Below are positions 23,821-36,600 of a DNA stretch of 64,000 bases, piece by piece. Every line of letters begins with the position of its first letter. Positions within the stretch are counted from its first letter, which is position 1. The translations under genes were made by a program, and so were the position numbers. The stretch covers positions 20,794,046 through 20,858,045 of the forward strand of contig NC_065570.1 of the NCBI RefSeq assembly GCF_937616625.2. Direction: 5' to 3'. The notes under the pieces are model-generated. The model saw only the letters and a program-made list of their open reading frames with translations. It was not told the DNA's origin and did not search any database. Source of the DNA: Mercurialis annua (lineage: Eukaryota; Streptophyta; Magnoliopsida; Malpighiales; Euphorbiaceae).

Positions 23821-24835
23821 TAACGTTTGGCTTAAATCGCTAAAAAGGTTAAAAGTTTGGATTTGTTTTGTAAAGTTTGTAAATGTTTGTCTTAAATTGC
23901 TAAAAAGGTGAAACGTTTGGTTTTTTTTCGTAACGTTTGTAAACGTTTGGCTTAAATCGCTAAAAATGTCAAATGTTTGGATTTGTTTCGTAACCTTTAT
24001 AAACGTTTGGCTTAGTTCGCTAAAAAGGTGAAACGCTTGGATTTGTTTCATAACGTTTATAAACGTTAGGTTTTGTTTGGTAACGTTTGTAAACGTTTGG
24101 ATTAAATCGCTAAAAAGGTGAAACGTTTGGTTTTGTTTTATAATGCTTTAAACGTTTGGTTTTGTTTCGTAACATTTATAATCGTTTGGCTTAAATTGCT
24201 AAAAAGGTGAAAAGTTCGGATTTGTTTCATAACGTTTGTAAACCTTTGGCTTTAATCGTTAAAAAGGTGAAACACTTGGCTTCAATCGCTGAAAAAGTCA
24301 AATGTTCGGTTTTGTTTCGTACCGTTTGTAAACGTTTGGCTTAAATTACTCAAAAGGTGAAATGTTTGGATTTATAACGTAACTTTTGTAAACGTTTGGC
24401 TTAAATCGCTATATAGGTGAAACATTTGGATTTGTTTCGTAACATTTGAAAACGTTTGGCTTAAATCTCTAAAAAGGTAAAACGTTTGGATTTGTTTCAT
24501 AACATTTCTAAACGTTTGGCTTAAATTTCTAAAAAGGTAAAACGTTTGTATTTGTTTCGTAATTTAGTGATTGAAGCGTTTGGCTTAAATCACTAAAAGG
24601 GTGAAACTTTTGGATTTTTTTTGTAGCGTTTATAAACGTTTGGTTTAAATTGCTAAAAAGGTGAAACACTTGGATTTGTAAACGTTTGGCTTAAATTGCT
24701 AAAAAGGTTAAACGTTTGGATTTGTTTCCTAACGTTTGTCTTTGGCTTCAATTGCTAAAAAAGGTGAAACGTTTGGATTTGTTTTCTAACGTCTGTAAAC
24801 GTTTAGCTTAAATTGCTAAAAAGGTGAAATGTTTG

Positions 24836-26940
24836 GTTTCATAAGGTTATGAAATAAATCCAAACGATTAATACCTTATGAAACAAATCCAAACGTTTCA
24901 CCTTTTTAGCGATTCAAGCCGTAACGTGTATAAACGTTTTGCTTAAATCGCTAAAAAGAGGAAATGTTTGGATTTGTTTCATAACGTTTGTAAACGTTCG
25001 GTTTAAATTGAAACGTTTTGATTTGTTTCGTAACGTTTGTAAACGTTTGACTTATATTGCTAAAAATGTTAAACGTTTGGATTTGTATCATAACGTTTGT
25101 AAACGTTTGGCTTATATCGCTAAAAAGGGGAAACGTTTGGATTTGTTTCATACCGTTTGTAAACGTTTGGCTTAAATCGTTAAAAAGGTGAACGTTTGGA
25201 TTTGTTTGGTAACGTTTGGATTAAATCGCTAAAAATGAGAAACGTTTGGATTTGTATTGTAATGTTTGTAAACGTTTGTCTTAAATCGTTAAAAAGGTGA
25301 AACCTTTGGATTTGTTTTGTAACGTTGTAAACGTTTGGCTTAAATCGATATAAAGGTGAAACGTTTAGTTTAGTTTCGCAACATTTGTAAACGTTTGACT
25401 TAAATCTCTGAAAATGTTAAACGTTTGACTTAAATCGCTAAAAAGGTGACACGTTTGGATTTGTTTTAAAATGTTTGTAAACGTTCGGATTAAATTTCTA
25501 AAAAGGTGAAACGTTTGGATTTGTTTCATAACGTTTTTCAACGTTTGGCTTAAATTGCTAAAACGAGGAAACGTTTGGATTTGCTTCGTAATATTTGTAA
25601 ACGTTTGGCTTAAATCGCTAAAAGGGTGAAACATTTGGATTTATTTCGTAGAGTTTGTAAATGTTTGGCTTAAATTGCTAAAAAGGTGAAATGCTTGGAT
25701 TTGTAAAGTTTGGCTTAAATTGCTAAAAAGGTGAAATGTTTGGATTTGTTTCATAACGTTTGTAAACGTTTGGCTTAAATCGATAAAAGGTGAAACGTTT
25801 GGCTTTGTAAGGTTATAAAACAAAACCAAACGATTAAAACCTTACGAAACAAATCCAAACACCCTTTTAGCGATTTAAGCTTTAACATTTATAAATGTTT
25901 GGCTTAAATCGCTAAGAAGGGGAAACGTTTGGATTTGTTTCATAACGTTTGTAAACGTTTGGCTTAAATTGAAACGTTTGGATTTGTTTCGTAACGTTTG
26001 TAAGAGTTTGATTTAAATTGCTAAAAATGTTAAACGTTTGGATTTGTATCATCACGTTTGTAATTGTTTGGCTTATATCGCTAAAAAGGCGAAACGTTTG
26101 GATTTGTTTCGTAGCGTTAGTAAACGTTTGGCTTATATCGCTAAAAAGGTGACACGTTTTAATTTGTTTCGTAATATTTGTAAACGTTTTGCTTAAATCG
26201 CCAAAAAAATGAAACTTTTGGATTTTTTATGTAACGTTTATAAACGTTTGGCTTAAATTGTTTAAAAGGTGAAACATTTGGATTTGTTTCATAACGTTTG
26301 TAAACGTTTGGCTTAAATTGCTAAAAAGGTAAACCGCTTGGATTTATTTCATATCGTTACAAACGTTTAGCTTAACTCGCTAAAAAGGTGAAACATTTGG
26401 TTTTGTTTCGTAACGTTTGTAAACGTCCGGTTTAAACCGCTACAAAGGTTAATCGTTTAGGCTTAAATCGCTAAAAATGTGACACGTTTAGATTTTTTTG
26501 GTAACGTCTGTAAACGTTTGGATTTGTTTCATAACGTTTCTAAACGTTTGGCTTAAATTGCTAAAACGAGTAAACATTTTGATTTGCTTCGTAACGTTTG
26601 CAAACGTTTGGCTTAAATCGCTAAAAGGGTGAAACGTTTATATTTGTTTCGTAGCGTTTGTAAACGTTTGGCTTATAATCTAAAAAGGGGAAACGCTTGG
26701 ATTTGTAAACGTTTGTCTTAAATTGCTAAAAGGTGAAACGTTTGTGTTCGGCTTAAATTGCTAAAAAGGTGAAACGTTTGGATTTGTTTCGTAACATTTG
26801 TAAACGTTTGGCTTAAATCGCTAAAAAGGTGAAACATTTGGTTTTGTAAGGTTATGAAACAAAACCAAACGATTAAAACCTTACGAAACAAATCCAAACA
26901 TTTCACCTTTTTAGCGATTTAAGCTGTAACGTTTATAAAT
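24836..26940 (+). repeat. ~1-kb sub-repeat with small inverted segments (unit 1)
   Basis: Three segments of about 70-80 bases are inverted within plus-strand satellite; the landmark CCAAACGATTAA lies at 24860, 25826 and 26865 (spacing 966 and 1039). The first junction has perfect 12-base arms, GTTTCATAAGGT (24836-24847) and ACCTTATGAAAC (24873-24884), around a 25-base loop; the others have similar imperfect arms. Sequence after each inverted segment is also shared, so this is a tandem sub-unit of about 1 kb. Confidence 0.75.
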
Positions 26941-29900
26941 GTTCGGGTTAAATCGCTAAAAAAGGGAAACGTTTGGATTTGTTTCATAACGTTTGTAAAC
27001 GTTTGCAAAAATGGTGTTACGTTTGGTTTTGTTTTGCTACGTTTGTAAGCGTTTGGCTTAAATTGCTAAAAAGGTGAAACGCTTGGATTTGTTTCATAAT
27101 GTTTGTAAATGTTTGGCTGAAATCGCTAAATAGGGGAAACGTTTGGATTTATTTCGTAACATTGGTTGATGTTTGGCTTAAAATCGCTAAAAGGTTTAAA
27201 CGTTTTGAATTTTTTCGTAACGTTTGTAAACGTTTGGCTTAAATCGCTAAAAAGGTGAAACGTTTGGATTTGTTATGTAACATTTGTAAACGCTTGTCTT
27301 AAATCACTAAAAATGTGAAACATTTGGTTTTGTTTTGAAACGTTCGTAAACGTTTGTGTTAAATCGCTAAGAAGGTGAAATGCTTGGATTTGTTTTGTAA
27401 CGTTTGTAAACGTTTGGCTTAAATCGCTAAATAGCTGAAACGTTTGGATTTTTTTTCGTAACGTTTGTAAACATTTCGCTTCAATTGCTGAAAAAGTGAA
27501 ACGTTTGGATTTGTTTCGTAACGTTTGTAAACGTTTGGCTTAAATTGCTAAAAATTTGAAACCCTTAGATTTGTTTTGTCACGTTTGTAAACGTTTCGCT
27601 TAAATCGCTAAAAATGTGAAACGTTTGGTTTTGTTTTGTAACGTTTGTAAACGTTTGACTTAAATTGCTAAAAAGGTGAAACGCTTGGATTTGTTTCGTA
27701 ACGTTTGTAAACGTTTGTCTTAAATTGCTAAATAGGTGAAACGTTTGGATTTCTTACGTACCGTTTGTAATGTTTTGGCATAAATTGCTAAAAAGGTGAA
27801 ACGTTTCGATTTGTTTCGTAGCGTTTTAAATGTTTGGCTTAAATCGCTATCAAGGTAAAACTTTTGGTTTTGTTTCATAACGTTTTAAACGTATGGTTTT
27901 GTTTCATAACATTTGTAAACGTTGTGCTTCAATCGCTAAAAAGGTGAAACGTTTGGATTTGTTTCGTAACGTTTGTAAACGTTCTTCTTAAATCGCTAAA
28001 ATGGGGAAACGTTTGGATTTGTTTTGTAACATTTTACACATTTAGTTTTGTTTCGTAATATTTAAAACGTGTGGCTTAAAACGCTAAAAATGGTTTTGTT
28101 TCGTAACGTTTGTAAACGTTTCCTCCAATCGTTTCACATTTTCACGTTTAGATTTGTTTGGTAAAGTTTTAAACGTTTGGATTTGGATTTCTTTCGTAAC
28201 ATTTTATCTGTTTGGTTTTGTTTTGTAATGTTTAAAACGTTTGGCTTATATCGTTAAAAATAGGAAACGTTTTGCTTTGTTTTGTAACGTTCGTAAACGT
28301 TTTCCCAAATCGTTTCACCTTTTCACGTTTGGATTTGTTTGGTAACGTTTTAAACGTTTGGATTTGTTTTGTAACGTTTTAAACGTTTATCTTAAATCGC
28401 TCAAAAGGTTACACATTTGGATTTGTTTCATAACGTTTATAAACGTTTGGCTTAAATTACTAAAGAGGTGAAACGCTTGTATTTTTTTCGTAACGTTTGT
28501 AAGCATTCGGTTTTGTTTCGTTACGTTTGTAAACGTTTGGATTTGTTCCATAACATTTGTAAACGTTTTTATTAAACCGCTAAAAAGGAGAAATCTTGGA
28601 TTTGTAAACGTTTGGCTTAAATCGCTAAAAAGGTGAAACGTTTGGATTTATTTTGTAACGTTTTAAATGTTTGGTGAAACGTTTGGATTTGTTTGTAAAC
28701 GTTTGGTTTTTTTTCGTAACGTTTGGTTTTGTTCTGTAACGTTTGTAAACGTTTGGCTTCAATCGCTAATAAGGTTAAACATTTGGATTTGTTACGTTGC
28801 GTTTGTAAACGTTTGGCTTAAATCGATAAATTGGGGAAACATTTCGATTTATTTTGTAATGTTTGTACACGTTTGGCTTAAATTTCTAAAAAGGAGAAAC
28901 GTTTGGTTTTGATACGTAACGTTTGTAAACGTTTATCTTAAATTGTAAAAAGATGAAACGCTTGGATTTGTATACGTTTGGCATAAATCGCGAAAACGGT
29001 GAAACATTTGGATTTGTTTCTAAACGTTTGTAAACGTATGACTTAAATCGCTAAAATGGGGAAACATTTAGATTTGTTTTGCAACGTTTGTAAATGTTTG
29101 GCTTAAATCTCTAAAAATGTGAAACGTTTGGTTTTATTTTTTAACGTTTGTAAACGTTTGGCTTAAATTGCTAAAAAGGTGAAACACTTGGATTTGTTTC
29201 GTAACGTTTGTAAATGTTTGGCTTAAATCGCTAAATAGGTGAAACGTTTGGATTTGTTACGTAACTTTTGTAAACGTTCAGCTTAAATCGCTAAAAAGGG
29301 GAAATGTCTGGATTTGTTTCGTAACATTTTAAATGTTTGGCTTAAATCGCTAAAAAGGTAAAACGTTTGGTTTTGTTTCGTAACATTTTAAACCTTTGGT
29401 TTTGTTTTGTAACATTTGTAAACGTTTGGCTTCAATCGCTAAAAAGATAAAACATTTGGATTTGTTTCGTAACGTTTGTAAACGTTCAACTTAAATCACT
29501 TAAATGGGGAAACGGTTGGATTTGTTTCATAACCTTTATTACATTTTGTTTTGTTTCGTAATGTTTAAAACGTGTGGCTTAAAACACTAAAATGGGAAAC
29601 GTTTGGTTTTATTTCGAAACGTTTGTAAGCGTTTCCTCTAATCGTTTCAGCTTTTAACGTTTGGATTTGATTCGTAACATTTTAAACGTTTGGATTTGGA
29701 TTTGTTTCGTAAAGTTTTAACCGTTTGGTTTTGTTTCGTAACGTTTAAGACATTTGGCTTAAATCGCTCAAAATGGGAAAAGTTTGGTTTTGTTTCGTAA
29801 CGTTTGTACACGTTTCCCCAAATCGTTTGACCTTTTCAGTTTTGGATTTGTTTCGTAATGTTTTAAACGTTTGGATTTGAATTTATTTTGTAATGTTCTA

Positions 29901-32900
29901 AACGTTTGGATTTGTTTCGTAACGTTTTAAACGTTTAGCTTATATCGCTAAAAAGGTGACACGTTTGGATTTGTTTCGTAACGTTTGTAAACGTTTGGCA
30001 TAAATTGCTAAAAAGGTGAAACACTTGGATTTGTAAACGTTTGGTTTTGTTTCGTAACGTTTGTAAACGTATGGCTTCAATCGCTAAAAATGTGAAACGC
30101 TTGGATTTGTTTCGTGACGTTTTGAAACGATTGGCTTTGTTTCATAGCGTTTGTAAACGTTTGGATTTGTTTCGTAACGTTTGTAAACGTTTGCTTTAAA
30201 TCGCTAAAAAGGTGAAACGTTCGGTTTTGTTTTATAACCTTTGTAACGTTTGTAAATATTTGGCTTAAAATGTTAAAAAGGAGAAATCTTGGATTTGTAA
30301 ACGTTTGGTTTAACTCGCTAAAAAGGTGAAACGTTTGGATTTGTTTAGCAACGTTTTAAATGATTGGTGAAACGTTTGGATTTGTTTGTAAACGTTTGGT
30401 TTTGTTTCGTAACGTTTGTAATCGTTTGGCTTAAATTACTAAACATGTTTGGTTTTTTTTTGTAACGTTTGTAAACGTTTTGCTTAAATCGCTAAAAAGG
30501 TGAAACGTTTTGTTTTGTTCCATAACGTTTGTAAACGTTTGGCTTCAATCGCTAAAAAGGTGAAACGTTTGGATTTGTTTCGTTACATTTGTAAACGTTG
30601 GCTTAAATCGCTAAAATGGGGAAACGTTTGGATTTATTTCTCAATGTTTGTCAACGTTTTGCTTAAATTGCTAAAAGGCAAAACGTTTGGTTTTGTTCCG
30701 AAACGATTGTAAACGTTTGGCTTAAATTGTAAAAAGGGGAACCGTTTGGATTTGTTTCGTAATGTTTCTAAACGTTTAGCATAAATCGCTAAAATGTTGA
30801 AACGTTTGGTTTTGTTTCGTAACATTTTAAACAATTGGTTTATTTCATAAAGTTTGTCAATATTTCGCCTAAATCGCTAAAAAGGTGAAACGTTTGGATT
30901 TGTTTCGTAAAGTTTGTAAATATGTTTGGCTTAAATCGCTAAAGAGGTGAAACTGTCACGACCCAATTTCATGGATCGTGACCGGCGCTAGGGTATGGGT
31001 ATGGTTGTACCAAAACCCGTAGCAAGCCTTGCGGAAAACCACCAATCATATAAACCTGCAGAAAATCCAATGCTCGGGGGCAACCGAGACTCCAACTTAA
31101 ACTATCAGTTATTAAATATAAGTACTTCCATTAAATAAAAATAAGTAGAATTAAACAATAGTAATGCCAAAGCATAAAATAAAGCCAGTCAGACAAATCC
31201 GACAAACATACTAGAATAATATAGACTTCTAGTTTACTATTGCGGTCTAAGAAAACAGTAGTTTGACAATTTATTAAAAGAAAATAAACCTCCGAGGAAT
31301 AAAGATTCGGAGTGGACCAGCTTTCAAATCATAAACCTGGAAAATTTGGGAAAACAACGGGGTCAGATATACTGAGATGAGTTCGCAATACTATTTACAT
31401 TTATTAAGTTTAAAACCCTTAAATCAAAACAGTTTATACTAATATAGTATGATTATGGAATAACAGTATTGAAATGATCCCAGCGTAAGTATGACATAGC
31501 ATACTGAAAAATAAACCCAGAGTGGACGGGAACTAATCCTCGTCAAATTACCAGCGTAAGCAAGACCACAGTCTGCTGATCCCAGAGTATATACCGGTGC
31601 ACACAGTCTCGATACAAGCCTATCGAGTAGCTCGTTTCAATCCAGATCCATAATCGCTTAATACAGTTCAAAAACATTTATAATACTAAAATAAAATGCG
31701 GTACTTAATAAAGCGGTAAATAACACTACAAACTCACCGCTTGCTTATCCACGTGAATCTTGGCAAACAGCTAACCCTGCGTAGACTCCAAAGCACGAGC
31801 AGTCGACGGGTCTAAAACATTATACGAGTTAAAATTCGAACAAGCCCTAACTCTAAGAATACTAGACACCACATAGGACTAGCATCTCGAACACAACCAA
31901 AGAATCAACCAAGGTGACCAAGTACAACCAATGTATATCCAAAATATCAAACCAAATAACAAAGTTAGGCAAATTAAATTAGGTGAGTTCTTATCTTTGA
32001 AACAAAACCAAAGTCCTTTCATAAGTTAAATACTTTATTTAAAATCGAAAGATTTCCCAAAGTAGTGTGTTAGCCTTAACTGCAGTATAGCTCAACATCA
32101 CATGTCGGGAGACCACGTCTAACCCGACTCATACATAAACCAAAGTTAAAACCAAATTCTTAAATCAAACCTTAAATGAAACCAAAGTTATTTTAATAAG
32201 AACTCATACCTTAACTTAATAATGCCAAAACATAATTTAGGCAAATAAGCTTACCAACACTTGACAAGTAACACCCAAGGTACACTTGAATATATCACCT
32301 TAAATAGAATCAATAAGATTCAACATATTTCAAGTATCAACTTGAAACTAAAATAACTTAGCTAAACATAATACGACCATCTTACTCCTTACATGCCTTT
32401 AATCAACTACTTAACCCATGTTAACCACAATCTAGAATAAGACTAACATCCTTTTAATATGTTTAAACCACTTTTAAAACATAGTTTTCAGCCTCTTATA
32501 TTTACCAAAAACCATCTTAAATATGCCTTAAACATTTGGCCAAAATGTTGGTAAGCCATTTAAATCCAATCTTCCCCAAAGTAGCACTACAATTACTTAA
32601 AATCAATGTTAAAGTAATTTCCAGAAAATAAGTCATTTCAAAACAGCGATTTAATCTTTGTAAAACGTTAATTAGCCTATGATTTAACCTTAGCCAATGT
32701 ATCACAAACCCCCCAAAGAATTAGTTGTTAACTAACAACCTATAGTGGATTTCCAGAATTTCAATTCAAAATATTTCCCAATGTATTAATCCTCCAATTA
32801 ACTCAACCAAATCAATCCACCCAAAGTACAATTGACAAGAACAAGTCAATCGCAACACTAATCATTATATACATATTTTTATATTGCAACCAAACAGAAA

Positions 32901-33251
32901 TTAACAAGCCAAACACCCAAGGTATGGATTCATACAATCATTTAGCAATCTCTACACATTTAAACAATGGATTAGAGCCACTAACCTCTTGGAACAGATT
33001 AATAACGATTCAATATAGAAAACCCAGAAAATATTTGATTAGAACAAACCTACAATCAACCAAACACCATAGCTAATTAATCCAAATCGATGGGACAAAG
33101 AAATCAATGAATTAAACGACAAGGGATAGGTTTAGAACACTTACTGAATGTCTAAATCACCAAGGAAAGGTAGGAAATCTGTTGGGAATGAATTAGAATC
33201 GTGTTTAGGGTTTTAGGAAAAAGTGGGGGCTGATTAGGTTTCAGAAACGGG

Positions 33252-33259
33252 CTTTTATA
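33252..33259 (-). promoter_or_regulatory. TATA box, LTR copy 1
   Basis: TATAAAAG on the minus strand inside the near-palindrome GGCTTATAAAAGCC. The equivalent site in the other LTR is 40593-40600, which would be the active 5' promoter of the element. Confidence 0.6.
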
Positions 33260-33271
33260 AGCCTTCCCGTA

Positions 33272-33390
33272 GTGAACCGGTTCACTGGCCGGTTCTACTG
33301 GGCAGAACCGGTTAATGAACCGGCCAAGCATAAAATGAGCCGGCCCTCTGGCCGGTTCTACTGGGAAGAACCGGTCAGAGAACCGGTTTA
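33272..33390 (-). repeat. ACCGGTT-rich repeat next to the LTR promoter
   Basis: Inverted and direct copies of GAACCGGTT/AACCGGTTC. A 28-30-base unit beginning CTGGCCGGTTCTACTGGG is repeated about 66 bases apart (near 33286 and 33352). GC-rich island just upstream (minus strand) of the TATA box; duplicated at about 40613-40731 in the other LTR. Confidence 0.75.
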
Positions 33391-33672
33391 CCTTCTGCTC
33401 AGCAAAATTGAGCAAACCGGACCTCCAAACCGCTTTTACTCAGTAGGTCCGGTCCTAGGTCCAGTCAAAGCCTCAAAACCGACTTAAAATGTGTCTGAAC
33501 ACGTCCCGAAAGCTACGATACGATCCGTCAAACACACATACAAGTGTGAACCAAACCAACACCAAAACACATGCACAAACCGAAGTGAGAACACAATTAG
33601 TGTTCAACCTAAACCGAACATTAAATGGTCATACAACCTTCGAATCGAGTCATAAAAACTCGGGATATTACA

Positions 33673-33688
33673 TTCTCCCCAACTTAAA
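33673..33688 (-). other. Polypurine tract of the Ty3-like element
   Basis: Minus-strand TTTAAGTTGGGGAGAA, directly upstream of the 3' LTR in element sense. The AAGTTGGGGAGAATGTAAT style of junction is common in plant Ty3 elements. Confidence 0.8.
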
Positions 33689-36600
33689 AACAAAAATCGT
33701 CCTCGATTTTAACACAATGCAAACAAGCACAAAACACGATATACGCGCACAAAGCAACCCAAGTAAAACATATAACACAAATCCAAAGTACTAAAACAAC
33801 ATCGAACATTCGAAGTAATGCTAAACTCAATGTACCTCAAGGAATGAAATATAACAATTACACATAATGGAATCTGTCGCCTAAGTATACTCCCTAACTA
33901 TAAAACTGTATAAACTGAAACCATATGCATACCTTCACTCATCAACCTACGCACTTGCGTAACCACTAACTTAGTAGGTTTCTCCTTGAATGATAACTCA
34001 AAACTACCACTCATATAAATCAACAACTCAAATTGTCACCACACATATACGAGCAAAATTTTAAATCCAAAAGTTCGTTGATCCAAACGATTAATTGATT
34101 AAACAAAATATAAATCCTCAAGATTTTTCAACTATAAACAAAAAATATGTTAACAAGGGAGGTTAACAAGACCCGCTCTAGGTCTAACAACTATAATAAC
34201 AACCTTTATAAGGTGCAAGGACAATCCGAAACTCAAATCGTAATTCTTACAATACCAAAATCTAACACTTCAAAATGGAAACTTTCAAATCCCCATTAAT
34301 GACACCATGCAACCCTCGCCATTTACTTAACATATCAACACCTATTATCCCACATCGAAGCATTTAAATGAACTTGTTATATCAAACGAACGATCTAGTC
34401 CAAAATTTACTAGATATGGTTCTCGCCAATATATATCAGCCAACTTTAAAACATCATCAAAATCGAGTTGTACCCACGACAAGGACTAAGCTCGACAAGA
34501 CCATCAACCTTAACAAATCATTAAACACGTACTCACATACTGACATTCCAAAGAATATACCGTTTTAACTATGATAACGAAATCTCCAAGTTACATACAA
34601 ACTAACTCATTCAAATAGATCCTTCCACTCATACAATAAGAAAGCATACAACCCAAAAGTTACCCAAGGTAATTAAACACCAACATACATACAAATTTTT
34701 GCACAAACCAAATTTTATGCCGCACACAAAAGGTTCAACAACCAAATAAAACGATATCCAACTTTAAACAACAAAAATCCCCAATCAATAGTATCGACCA
34801 TCCAACCTTTACTGTTGAAATCTACTGATCACGATTTTCGAATCAGCTAACTCAAACTCTCAAAATCATCTTACCAAATATAACTGTAATCTTGTAACCA
34901 TGATATCACCTAGATCAAATTCACTAGCAACTAGATCATTGGTTATGCTCAAGTCAAACTTATTTGAAAACAAAATTTCCAAAATACAAAATATTATATT
35001 TATATTTTCCACTTCTCTTTTAAAGACGTCAACATCTTATACCTCTCTTTATATACAAAGACTAAAGTGCTTGTAACGTTCGAAAACCTCAAGTTTTGTA
35101 AACACATTAAAAGTTTCAAAATATTCGTATTTTGAATTCCGCAGTTGCACCTTACTCTCAATATAAGTTTGCAAATATATAAAATAGTTCAACTAACACA
35201 ATTATTATTCTCTTTAAATCAATGATTGATAATTTTTTTATCCTTTTATCAAAATAGAAAATATTTGTAAAGAAAATCTCTTCTTCCACATAATATTTTT
35301 ATACGAGTATACCAAAACATTTATACTAAAATGAATATGTAATAACAAACTTCTTTTAAAATCCCGGCGTAAACACATACGACGAGCATAACCAAATCCC
35401 TTAATCTAATAACCTCAAATCATAAATTGGAAGCTAACACATAAGCCTTACAATCCGACCTCAAAATCCTATTACACTTATAACAACAATAACTCGAGTG
35501 CAACCTTTATATTCATTCTCACTCCCTATGAAGCACCAAATTTATGATACTACAGATCAATCACTCATAGCGTAATCGTCCTTAATTCACCACCATCATC
35601 ACAGAGTATTTGCCTAGCTACCTTTCGGTAACAGTTTCAAAATGATTTGAAATCCAACAACTTATTAAATACATTTATCACAATGTGACTCGCGAGTTCG
35701 TTTCAAAACGTCTTTCATAAAAACACTTTATCGATAAAATCCCTTTTTACATAATTATGCGCCAGGGTGATGACATCTCTCATCCCCAAAGAGTTGCATC
35801 CAACTCTAAACTTTTCTATGCACGTGATGCATGTACTATTATGCATGTATCAATTATTAATTTTTTTTTTACTTAGTGAACATACTCAGTGCTCAATGCA
35901 ATTTCCTATTCGTGACATACAAAAATGCATGTTCATGATATGTCTGGACACAATTACGTGATAAAAATATTTCAAATACTTCTACAAATTTTCATTCGAA
36001 ATCAATTTCTCGATAAAACATTTGCTAGACGTTACACTCTGTGAGACGTGCACTCGATAACCTCAAAATATTATTTCAAATTTCATACTCGCAAACTACC
36101 AAATCATATGATACTAACATAACAATTCAAACCGATAACTCCTTTAAAATCTCTTATGAATAAAATAATACTCGATAAACTCCAATCAAACTGAAATTTA
36201 ATTTAAGGAAAACAATACATCATATATGCTTCTACAAAAAAAACTTACCATCAATTTCCGCATCATGTTATCCAACTTGATGAGAAGCACTAGCATTACA
36301 AGATACACCTATCTATCTCCACGGATAAGAATTTCAAAAATATATTTTTCTGTGATATACAAATATCGCCAATCTTTTCAAAAACACTTTACTCATTTTC
36401 CATATCGAAACCCAAAGATCTTGACCCACAAAACATTAACCCATCTTAACCCCTAACCAAAACTAAGGCAGTACATGGTCTAACAAATGCTCGACACACA
36501 AATCAGAACCAAACATCAAGGTTAAGCCAAACGAACACATGAAAATAATTACCTCACATGCTACTCTGCACGACGAGATAAAATAAACTCAACCAACATA

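Larger units (their letters stand above)
22446..30953 (+). repeat. 60-bp satellite, right domain, second segment
   Basis: Monomers mostly in plus orientation, with one inverted block (about 23071-23820) and three small inverted segments near 24.86, 25.83 and 26.87 kb. Uninterrupted versions of other insertion sites lie here: the solo-LTR target at 29211-29215 and a counterpart of the element B target at 26433-26437. The segment ends at 30953, where the Ty3-like element begins. No gene is visible. Confidence 0.93.
30954..33672 (-). repeat. 3' LTR (element sense) of the Ty3-like element
   Basis: Plus-strand termini TGTCACGACC and GGGATATTACA. Contains a minus-strand TATAAAAG at 33252-33259 and an ACCGGTT-rich repeat at 33272-33390. 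Short open frames in it (for example 33272-33487 and 32517-32705) recur at the same place in the other LTR simply because the LTRs are duplicates. Confidence 0.93.

Noticed and set aside
33152..33415. 87-codon minus-strand frame and the overlapping 71-codon plus-strand frame in the LTR
   Set aside because: They are generated by the ACCGGTT repeats (periodic PVEPA and WAEPV residues) and occur in both LTRs only because the LTRs are duplicates.
33489..33794. 101-codon frame at the LTR/internal junction of the Ty3-like element
   Set aside because: It crosses the LTR edge and polypurine tract, is antisense to the element, and has low-complexity composition without a domain.
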